The notes under the pieces are model-generated. The model was not told where the DNA came from. It made no database searches and was given only the letters and a program-made list of their open reading frames with translations. Below are positions 11,694 to 18,230 of a stretch of 22,351 bases of DNA, one piece after another. Made by a program: the position numbers and the translations under genes. Numbering within the stretch: the first letter of the stretch is position 1; each line of letters starts with the position of its first letter. The DNA comes from an uncultured Mollicutes bacterium (lineage in GTDB: Bacteria > Bacillota_I > Bacilli_A > RFN20 > CAG-826), in assembly GCA_937893635.1 (NCBI GenBank), contig CALBGF010000175.1, positions 1 to 22,351 on the forward strand. Reading direction: 5' to 3'.

Positions 11694-11767
11694 GAGGGCA
11701 CTAAGGTTAAAATCGTGCGTGTGGTAGTACGTTCTAGTCAACCGTAAAGACGATGAGCCTTATCCTC
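11694..11767 (+). ncRNA. Candidate structured RNA in the 3' region of the S74 gene
   Basis: This stretch is much richer in G and C than its surroundings and codes for nothing convincing. Nested complementary segments suggest a fold: GAGG (11694-11697) with CCTC (11764-11767), AAGG (11703-11706) with CCTT (11758-11761), ATCGT (11712-11716) with ACGAT (11750-11754), and an inner hairpin GCGT/ACGT (11717-11720 with 11729-11732, G-T wobble at one end) with an 8-nt loop. The loop's TGGT (11722-11725) can pair with ACCG (11741-11744) as a pseudoknot. A rival pairing GGTT/AACC (11705-11708 with 11740-11743) also exists. It is followed by an intrinsic terminator, so it would be the end of the S74 transcript or a processed small RNA. 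I could not match it to a tRNA, a hammerhead or another ribozyme core, or a riboswitch I know. The fold is hand-made and unverified. Confidence 0.45.
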
Positions 11768-11783
11768 TTTTATAAGTAAAATA

Positions 11784-11808
11784 AAACTCCCTTATTGGGA
11801 GTTTTTTA
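11784..11808. terminator. Bidirectional intrinsic terminator between convergent genes
   Basis: AAACTCCC (11784-11791) pairs with GGGAGTTT (11797-11804) around a 5-nt TTATT loop. On the + strand the stem runs into a T stretch (11802-11807); on the - strand it is followed by TTTTATTTTA. The T stretch on the right contains the TAA stop of the - strand 589 aa gene, so both converging transcripts end here. Confidence 0.8.
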
Positions 11809-13575
11809 TTTTGGTGATGTAAGTTGAATACAACTAATAGTTTCGTAGTTTGTATTTTCTACTGTAGTTTTTATAGCTTGATAATTATAATCAAGAGATT
11901 TAAAATTATCATATTTAAAAGGCACTAAAATAGGAATACTCATACTAGGTAAAAATTTATGCGGTTCTATTTCTGGGAATATCTTTCACCATAAGTTAGT
12001 AAATGGTATCTTATACATAGGATTATTTAAAAAATTAAGATTAGAAACAAGCATATCGCTATCGTTGATATAACTTAAATCAACTAATCCCCAAGAAAAA
12101 CTGATTGCCGCATAACTACGATATGTAATAGTTTTTTTAAATGGTTCTCAACCATAAGGAACTTCTAATGTTTTATATGTATTATTCGCTAAAGCACAAC
12201 CTTTTTCTAATCTATTAGCAATAGCTAAAGGTTCTATATATCCCATAATTGGACGTTTGTAAGTATATTCGCCATTTGTTTCCTTTTGTTTATAAATTGG
12301 ATTAATATAATTTCCTTTAACAAAATATTCAATATCGTCTGGATTATGTTTTACTTCTACAATCTTTTTAAATTTTTGTGGATGAATTAAACATTGTCCT
12401 GTTTCTGCAGTACTACGAGAATTTAAAATCATTTTATATGCTGTTTCTGTGTCTTGTAAACAAGTAATGGATTGATCTATAAATGGCATATTACATTTTA
12501 ATAAAATACTATGTAAATGATTAAAATTTTCATTTCCATATATTGGATGCCCATATAAACAAGTATAACGTGTACTAAAAGTTTTATAGGTGTTTATTAA
12601 ATTACGTGTTCCATCAGCATTATTTTCCCAACGACTTTTGCGGTTGCTACATTCTCTTTCTTTAAGAAAATCGCGTCAAGGAACTAATACTAATTGATAA
12701 CGTGGATAAATTGATTCTCCTTGATCAGGTTGAAAAGTCTGTTGTTTTAAGAAATCAATAACTGTTTGATTTGTAATTTGTGGAACTTTAATAGTATTAT
12801 TAACCTCATCAATTTTAAATTGAACAGGAGTATTATTTAAAATATTAATAACATCTTCTACTTTTATAGCATTTTTATCAAAACCATCACTAGAAAAAGG
12901 TGTAATATTATTAATACCTGTAATTTGCTCATTCAAATCTAAAGTATAAGGAACATCTGATGCTACAAGTTGAACCGCGGTTTGAAGTGGTGGTGTAGTA
13001 TTAGTAAGAATAATTCATTCATTTTCGTCAATTTGAATTTTATCGCCAGGAGCGCAACTAGGAATATAAAATGCCATTAAACATTCTTCTTTATTATAAA
13101 AATAACAATAATTGTCTTCTCCATTATTGCCAATATCTTTTTGTTTAAAAAAGATATAACCATCTTGCTCGGTAGTTGTTGTGGCTCTAAAAGCTTGAAT
13201 TGGTTTTATCATACTATTATTCATATTATTATTAATTGTGTAATTAATACGATAACGATTTAAACAATTTAAGATGTAAGTGGTATTGGCTTGTAGTTTG
13301 GCGCAGAATACTAAGCCGCCATCTATAATAGAATTACTATAATTTTTAAAATGAATAATCATACCCGCCGTTTTATTATTTATGATATTCTCTAAGAGTT
13401 TTGCATAAATTTTTAATTGATCATTAATTCCACTATCATGTGTTTCTATAATAATATTCTGACTATTAAGTGGCGGAAATAAATTACGAATATAGTTATT
13501 AGCATGGCTCGCCGCGTTAAGTTGATTATTTTTACCTAAACTATTGTGAATATATTGATAATCTTTTCTATCCAT
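11806..13575 (-). CDS. 589 aa protein of unknown function, probably a virion component
   Basis: Starts at ATG 13573-13575, preceded by AGAGGT, and ends in TAA at 11806-11808. TGA at 13015-13017, 12676-12678, 12148-12150 and 11986-11988 is Trp187, Trp300, Trp476 and Trp530; three more Trp are TGG, and Trp529-Trp530 uses TGG then TGA. The N-terminal 60 residues are Asn/His-rich (YIHNSLGKNNQLNAASHANN). The rest is a mixed, mostly beta-type sequence with scattered Cys, e.g. FYIPSCAPGDKIQIDENEW (about 170-188) and a Pro- and Trp-rich C-terminus. No signal peptide, membrane segment or known catalytic motif is seen. The composition resembles a structural or fibre-like phage protein, yet the gene is coupled (2 nt gap) to the resolvase gene on the strand opposite the tail operon. 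The role is open. Confidence 0.6.
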
Positions 13576-13577
13576 AA

Positions 13578-14297
13578 TTACCTCTTGCCAAATGCGAGTG
13601 GAATTTCTTTTTTATGCATGCGACTACCGTATTGACCAATTAAAATTGCCTCCGCGATATCATCGCTAACATTAATATTATACTTTTCTTTTACTACTGC
13701 TACGCTAAGCATTTTTTCTTCTTTACGTGTTTTGCCGCAAGTTCCCGCATATTTTCTTCATACATTTGGACTTACTATTTCATGCGGAATATTGTATTCA
13801 GTGCAAAGTTCATCAATAACACCTATTAACATTGCCAAAACTTTATAAGTTAAAACCGCGCCGTGTTGATATTGTATATCTTCAAATACAATAAAATCTG
13901 GTTCTCAAGCTTTAATAAAAATATCTTCAACTAATTTTTTAATCTTCATTAGTCTATTACTTAAATCGCCTTGAAAAACATATAAGTTATAAAAAATTAA
14001 CTTACCATCTTCATAAATACTCAATCCAAATTTTTCTGTTGCTTGGTCAAAAGCAATCACACGATAACCTTTCTTAGGTGGAACTGCGGAAGGATTAACG
14101 AAATCAGAGTGTCTATTACAGCAAGGACATTCAAAACTTGGTTTACGTATGTCTGCCATTGTAGTCTCGATTAAATGACCATTTTCGCATTGAACCTTAA
14201 TAAAACTTGTTAAGCTTTTATAATTACTATCGTCAATTAAAGTTAATTTCTTTTGCGCAAGTTCATTAATTAATGATTCTCTACTTAGACGCCCCAT
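13578..14297 (-). CDS. Holliday-junction resolvase, RuvC-like, with N-terminal zinc finger
   Basis: A 239 aa protein in an RNase H-fold resolvase family. Expected carboxylates are visible: Asp84 in VIAFDQATEKFGLSIY, Glu139 in DFIVFEDIQ, and Asp212/Asp213 with Glu216 in SDDIAEA. A PNVWRKYAG segment followed by KTRKEEK (Lys189-Lys195) is typical of the phage/poxvirus-type branch. Residues 37-60 carry Cys37, His41, Cys57, Cys59 and Cys60, a probable zinc-binding knuckle before the nuclease. The start is taken as ATG 14295-14297, 9 nt after GAGG (14307-14310); a TTG at 14322-14324 is possible but less likely. It overlaps the upstream 61 aa gene by 17 nt. TGA encodes Trp131 and Trp180 (the W of VWRK); the gene has no TGG. 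Stop TAA is at 13578-13580. Probable role: resolving branched replication or recombination intermediates before packaging. Confidence 0.8.
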
Positions 14298-14466
14298 TTG
14301 ATTTTTCCTCAATCTTTTGTTCAACTAATTCAAGTTTTTGAACCATATCTGGATTATTAATCATTTTAACTAAATCTTTAATTAATTCATTACGTTTTAC
14401 ACATAATTCATTTAAAGATAGATTAGTTAAACTATTGCTAAAATTTAAAAGTTCGTTTTTGTTCAT
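14281..14466 (-). CDS. Small helical protein of unknown function (61 aa)
   Basis: ATG 14464-14466 follows AGAGAGGA (about 14475-14482), and TAG lies at 14281-14283. The product is highly charged and almost entirely helix-forming, with Leu/Asn-rich repeats (LLNFSNSLTNLSLNELCVKR) and an acidic/basic C-terminus. It has no Trp, so the code does not matter. It is the first gene after a divergent promoter and overlaps the resolvase start by 17 nt, so translation is probably coupled. Good ribosome binding site and coupling argue that it is real; the function is unknown. A small regulator or resolvase partner is possible but unsupported. Confidence 0.55.
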   Translation of the reverse strand: MNKNELLNFSNSLTNLSLNELCVKRNELIKDLVKMINNPDMVQKLELVEQKIEEKSNGASK

Positions 14467-14484
14467 AATTACAATCCTCTCTTT

Positions 14485-14518
14485 ATAATAGTATAATATA
14501 CAATTTCTGTAAAGACAA
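14485..14518 (-). promoter_or_regulatory. Promoter of the resolvase operon (- strand)
   Basis: On the - strand, TTTACA (14508-14513), 17 bp and TATTAT (14485-14490) fit sigma-70 with one mismatch each. An overlapping alternative is TTGTCT (14513-14518), 17 bp, TATACT (14490-14495), which leaves the ribosome binding site better placed in the transcript. One of the two probably drives the 61 aa gene, the resolvase and the 589 aa gene. Confidence 0.5.
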
Positions 14519-14554
14519 AAATTGATACTTAATAAAATAAGTTAATGAACGTAT

Positions 14555-14583
14555 TTGATTTTTCTTTTGTTTTATTTTATATT
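14555..14583 (+). promoter_or_regulatory. Promoter of the lysis cassette (+ strand)
   Basis: TTGATT (14555-14560), a 17 bp T-rich spacer and TATATT (14578-14583). Transcription would begin near 14590 and give a leader of about 60 nt before ATG 14652. It is divergent from the resolvase promoter; about 40 bp separate the two -35 boxes. Confidence 0.45.
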
Positions 14584-14589
14584 TTATTT

Positions 14590-14648
14590 AGAAGGAGTTA
14601 TATATACATTATTGATGGGCGTATTCGAATCTGTTCCATCAGGAGGTT
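14590..14648 (+). promoter_or_regulatory. Leader of the lysis cassette with an orphan ribosome binding site
   Basis: AGAAGGAG (14590-14597) looks like a strong ribosome binding site, but no start codon lies at normal distance. Further on, GATGGG (14614-14619) can pair with TTCCATC (14635-14641), which would place a weak hairpin just before AGGAGG (14641-14646), the site used by the first lysis gene. A 23-residue frame from ATG 14615 (MGVFESVPSG) overlaps that gene's start. Whether any of this controls lysis timing is inference. Confidence 0.3.
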
Positions 14649-14651
14649 TTG

Positions 14652-15104
14652 ATGGATATGGAAAAAACAATCGTTGAATCAATTAATAATATTGAGCACG
14701 AATTGGGCAAAATTAGCGGTGAGAGCGCGGCTAATAAAATTAATAATGATAGAGAGTTTAAACAATTACGTGAAACTTTAGAACGCACCACTTTTCAATT
14801 AGAATTAAAGAATGATAAACTTGATCAAATTTTAAATAAATTAATTCATAGAACTGATAATCAAGATGAATTACTAAGAGATCATGGAAGACAACTTGAG
14901 AGTATTCAAGAAGTGTTGAGAAAGTTTACAGATATCAGTCAACAATTAGATAATCATGATCAACGTATTACCGCACTTGAAAATACTACACATGATTCTA
15001 TTGAAATTCGCAAAGAACGTATTAAAACTTGGGGTGCAATCATTGCAAGTATTATCGCCGCAGCAGGTAGTGTTATTGCTATTGTTGTAAGTACTTGTTT
15101 ATAG
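14652..15104 (+). CDS. XhlA-like lysis protein: coiled coil with C-terminal membrane anchor
   Basis: A 150 aa protein, start taken at ATG 14652, 5 nt after AGGAGG; TTG 14649 and ATG 14658 are alternatives. Residues 1-120 are charged and helical with heptad-like spacing (a LELKNDKLDQILNKL segment and a later ISQQLDNHDQRITALENT segment). Residues 126-150 form one hydrophobic membrane segment (TWGAIIASIIAAAGSVIAIV) at the very C-terminus. This architecture is that of hemolysin XhlA-type proteins, which act with a holin in Bacillus-type phages. The stop TAG (15102-15104) overlaps the ribosome binding site of the holin gene directly downstream, so the two are probably translated together. Family membership is inferred from layout and position; a spanin-like or other accessory role cannot be excluded. 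Confidence 0.6.
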   Translation: MDMEKTIVESINNIEHELGKISGESAANKINNDREFKQLRETLERTTFQLELKNDKLDQILNKLIHRTDNQDELLRDHGRQLESIQEVLRKFTDISQQLDNHDQRITALENTTHDSIEIRKERIKTWGAIIASIIAAAGSVIAIVVSTCL

Positions 15105-15115
15105 GAGGTAAAATT

Positions 15116-15499
15116 ATGGATTGGCAAAAATTATTAACAGATGTAATTATTAGTGTTGTTGGTTTACTTTTAAGTGGTCTTGGCACTTGGTTAACAGTTT
15201 TAATTTCTAAGAAAATTAAAAATGAAACCGTTAAAGAAATTTTAAACGGCGCTTTAAATATTGTTAAAGATGGCGTAGATCACACTTATCAAACTTATGT
15301 TGAAGCATTGAAGGGAACTAGTTTTTGGGATGAAAAAGCTATGAAGGAAGCGCAAAATCGCGCAGTTGATTATATTAAAAGTAATTTAAGTGCTTCTGCG
15401 ATTGAATACATTAAAGAAACAGGCAAAACCGTTGAGGAATGGATCCGTGAACAAATTGAAATCGCAATTAAAAAATCAAAAGATTCTGCTGAAAAATAG
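15116..15499 (+). CDS. Phage holin, LL-H family
   Basis: A 127 aa protein from ATG 15116, 7 nt after AGGAGG (15103-15108). Residues about 8-31 form a single N-terminal membrane segment (TDVIISVVGLLLSGLGTWLT), followed by a KKIKNE basic turn and a long amphipathic helical domain rich in Lys, Glu and Ala, ending in KSKDSAEK. The combination of one N-terminal membrane helix and a C-terminal helical region of about 90 residues, with a VKEILNGALNIVKDGVDHTY stretch, matches LL-H type holins (Phage_holin_6_1). The protein would open the cytoplasmic membrane at lysis. All four Trp codons are TGG. It is followed by a fibre-like gene; no endolysin gene is adjacent. Confidence 0.75.
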   Translation: MDWQKLLTDVIISVVGLLLSGLGTWLTVLISKKIKNETVKEILNGALNIVKDGVDHTYQTYVEALKGTSFWDEKAMKEAQNRAVDYIKSNLSASAIEYIKETGKTVEEWIREQIEIAIKKSKDSAEK

Positions 15500-15510
15500 G
15501 GGTGTAAATT

Positions 15511-16428
15511 ATGGCTTGAGAAAAGAAAGTCTGGGTCGATAATCAAACTCCTCTTTGCGCGGAGAATATGAACCATTTAGAAGATGGTATTGATAGTAAA
15601 GTTGATAAAATTGAAAAATCTACTAATTGGCAAGTATATGGAGTAGGTTCTAAAAGTGTAAATCTACCAAATGGAAATTCTATAGATGTATCAGACCAAC
15701 CTTTTGTTGATACTTTGATGAATAGAAATTGGCGTGGTACATCTCAAGTTGAAAATCCAACAGAAAATAAAGATATTGCGAATAAAAAATATGTTGATGA
15801 CTGTATTACTAATCTTGATAATGCTTTATTATATGAAGCATATTTTGATGAAGAAATTTGAACTCAATTACAAACAAATGGTCAAATTTCTTTTGATAAC
15901 TATCAAGGCTTAGCAGAATATCTTATTAAACCTCTATTGGATCGAATTGATACACCAATTATTCGAATCTTTTGTGGTGATTCAAGATATATTTTTCATT
16001 ATCAAGGATATATGACCTATGAAAAGGGTAATGTATATAATTTTTTATCTATTATTAATGATGATGAACAAAATCCATTATTTTTAATTTTATCCGTGGA
16101 TTATGTTCAACAATTAATTAAATTAAATACATTTGATCCAAATACTTTTACAAGAAAATATCAACATACAGTATTATTAAAATATCAAGATGAATTAGTT
16201 TGTTATTATATCTTTGAGGATACAACCGCAACAAAATATGAAACAATTGAAGCTTTAATTAAAGCCCGTGGTTGGGTTAATGATGAATTTAATCCTAATA
16301 TATTTACTTTACATGAAAATACTATTGTTGGTAATGGTTTAATGGTTCATAATAATACAGATTTAGTAGTTTCTTTAAATGGGCATTTAATTCAAAATTT
16401 TGACTCAATAACTGATACAATAAAATAA
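15511..16428 (+). CDS. Collar/tail fibre-like protein with TPLxAxNxNxxExGI start
   Basis: A 305 aa protein from ATG 15511 behind GGGGTG (15499-15504); TAA at 16426-16428. It opens MAWEKKVWVDNQTPLCAENM followed by NHLEDGI. This N-terminal pattern (aromatic, TPL, A-x-N-x-N, E-x-G-I) is common at the start of Firmicutes phage tail fibre and appendage proteins, where it precedes a short coiled coil. TGA is codon 3 (15517-15519) and codon 117 (15859-15861); four Trp are TGG. The third codon of related proteins is typically an aromatic residue, which supports TGA as Trp. Residues 75-115 contain an ENPTENKDIANKKYVDD segment resembling a fibre linker. The remaining part is beta-rich without a recognised enzyme motif. 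It lies after the holin, before a terminator, so it is expressed late. Confidence 0.65.
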
Positions 16429-16451
16429 AAGACTCATAATGAGTCTTTTTT
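16427..16451. terminator. Bidirectional intrinsic terminator between convergent operons
   Basis: AAAAGACTCA (16427-16436) pairs with TGAGTCTTTT (16440-16449) around a TAA loop. T runs follow on both strands (TTTTTT on +, TTTTATTTTA on -). It overlaps the stop of the fibre-like gene and lies 6 nt beyond the stop of the exonuclease gene on the other strand. Confidence 0.8.
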
Positions 16452-16457
16452 ATTTAC

Positions 16458-17075
16458 CTAAAATAAACTTTGCGCTTTTTCTTCTGTCCATCTATCTGGA
16501 TGCACAATTGGATCAAGTTGGAAGAAAATTTTCTTTAACATAATAACATCTTCTAATGCGTCGTGCGCACCATCATTATTAATCCCCAATATTTCTGCTA
16601 CTAATGATAATCGCCATTTGCGCCCCAACTTATCTTTTAATCCATAAAGATTTTGTCTTTTGGCATCAATAACGCAATCATAATAACCATCAATACCAGG
16701 AAACTTTTCTTTATTAAAGTAATCATAATGAATACCTAATACTTTACAACGTTCATTTAACATGCGACGATCAAATGCTTCACCATTATAAGTTAAGCAT
16801 ACGTCAACATCATGTTGTTTTAACCATACGCAAAAGTCTTCTAAAACTGCACGTTCACTGCGGCAATTAACTAAATCTTTTGCATAAATGCCGTGAACAG
16901 CACTTGCTTCAGGATTAATAGTATGAGTAGTTTTAATACGCTCATTAAACTCATCAAGCACATTACCGTGTTCATCGCAAATTAATGCCGCGATCTGAAT
17001 TGGAGCGCAAGTATTCCAATAGCGGTCAGTAGTTTCTGTATCTATAACTGCAAATCTTTTATAATTATATTTCAT
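16458..17075 (-). CDS. DnaQ-like 3'-5' exonuclease (DEDDh), probable proofreading subunit
   Basis: A 205 aa protein, ATG 17073-17075 after AAGGAGAATAAA, TAG at 16458-16460. Exonuclease motifs are in order: ExoI FAVIDTETTD (Asp12, Glu14), ExoII LTYNGEAFDRRML (Asp102), ExoIII HDALEDV (His171, Asp176), hence the DEDDh class of DnaQ/epsilon and related enzymes. The length (205) fits a bare catalytic domain. It removes 3' nucleotides from DNA; with dnaE in the same operon the simplest reading is a separate proofreading subunit, since DnaE-type polymerases lack this domain. The gene starts 11 nt after the upstream gene ends. All four Trp codons are TGG. A role in RNA turnover or DNA repair is the alternative. 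Confidence 0.88.
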   Translation of the reverse strand: MKYNYKRFAVIDTETTDRYWNTCAPIQIAALICDEHGNVLDEFNERIKTTHTINPEASAVHGIYAKDLVNCRSERAVLEDFCVWLKQHDVDVCLTYNGEAFDRRMLNERCKVLGIHYDYFNKEKFPGIDGYYDCVIDAKRQNLYGLKDKLGRKWRLSLVAEILGINNDGAHDALEDVIMLKKIFFQLDPIVHPDRWTEEKAQSLF

Positions 17076-17085
17076 TTTATTCTCC

Positions 17086-18222
17086 TTATAAACCTATTTT
17101 AAATTCTTCTTGTCATAATTGTCATGGAATGTCATTTTGCGAAAGCATTGTGTCGCCCCATTTCATTAATAAAAATTTCCTATCTTCCCAAGTTTGTCTT
17201 AATAAATCACGAAACAATACATTTCAAGTTTGCGGTTTATTTCAATATTCTTGTTGATTATATGTGCCGCGGCTTAATTTATATCGTTTACCTAAATACT
17301 CTAACCAACTAATGCGGCAATTATTTTCAGTTCATTCGCAAATTGTTTCAAACAAAAAGAAATATGGCGTATCAAGTCGACGTTGAATCGGCATTTGAAT
17401 TTTGAATACTACTTTCTTTTCTTTTGCGTGAATAATTACTTGTTTAATTTTTTCAAAATCATTAAGTGCATTTTCTTTATCTAACCAGTGATCATGCGGC
17501 ATATAGTGTAATATAATCGTTCCAGCACTAACATGCGGGAAATGCTTTTTAAACTCATAGATAAAATCTATTGCCTCATTAACACATTCAAGTCTTAATG
17601 GAGACCAATTTACATTAGCTCCAGGAGTCAATTTTAATTCAAAAAATTTATCTCTAAGTGTTTTATTATTAATTAATTTTTCAAGCCAGATTGGTTTTAA
17701 AAAAGTAATGTTTTTTATTTCTTTAAGCATTTCAAGAGCTTTTATTATATCTTTTTCCGCCGCGGTTCACATAGTAGTATCTGTCAATATTACTCTTTTG
17801 CGCTTAAAGGTATTAGAATAATCTTGAATGTGCGGCAATAATTCACCCTTATCGTTAAATAATCTTAATTGTTCAGATCTTTCTAGTGTTGTATCATATT
17901 CAGGATAAAGCAAATAATCAGGTCTACAACCCAACATAGCATCGCTCATACTCCATTTAATACGTGCTTTATAAGCATTACCTCACCATTTTACTTTACT
18001 ATTGGTAAAAAATTCAAATGGTGGATTAGGTGTTTTATTATTTTCCTTAATAATATAATAAATATCGAAAGGTCGATTAATGTCGACCTCTCGCATTACA
18101 AAATTAACTTTATCTCCAAGTTGTTTGTGATAGCTTGATATTTTCATTACATCTGGATTAAAACAATTACTTTTATCTTTTGCATAATAATAATCTAAAT
18201 CTCAAATACTAACTCTATTCAT
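17086..18222 (-). CDS. 378 aa protein of unknown function in the replication operon, rich in TGA Trp codons
   Basis: ATG 18220-18222 follows AGGTGG by 4 nt; TAA is at 17086-17088. Eight TGA codons (plus-strand starts 18202, 17983, 17767, 17332, 17242, 17224, 17122, 17113) and eight TGG codons encode 16 Trp, a very high share; one TGA is codon 7. The N-terminus (MNRVSIWDLDYYYAKDKSNC, then NPDVMKISSYHKQLGDKVNF) resembles the Rossmann-like N-terminal part of B12-binding/radical-SAM proteins, which carry a similar NxxLMKISxYHKxxGDxV segment. Residues 150-300 could be a barrel-type domain, with an ILTDTTMW stretch and a HVSAGTIILHYMPHDHW stretch. However, no CxxxCxxC cluster motif is present, so radical-SAM chemistry is not supported. 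The C-terminal 80 residues are Trp/Tyr/Gln-rich. It is co-transcribed with dnaE and the exonuclease, suggesting a replication- or nucleotide-linked role, which is inference. Confidence 0.65.
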
Positions 18223-18230
18223 ACTACCAC

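Noticed and set aside
11715..11747. Short frame GTG CGT GTG GTA ... TAA
   Set aside because: Ten codons, no ribosome binding site, and a composition unlike the other genes; better explained as part of a folded RNA.
11694..11767. tRNA or hammerhead ribozyme
   Set aside because: A D-arm-like GTGGTAGT hairpin is present, but there is no anticodon arm, T-arm or CCA. The hammerhead CUGANGA core is absent on both strands.
14298..14324. Longer resolvase start at TTG 14322-14324
   Set aside because: ATG 14297 has GAGG at a good distance, while the TTG lies deeper inside the upstream gene without a clear ribosome binding site.
14611..14648. tRNA 3' end or attachment site (TTCGAATC)
   Set aside because: The T-loop-like word is not flanked by a pairing stem, no cloverleaf can be drawn, and no integrase gene is in the window.
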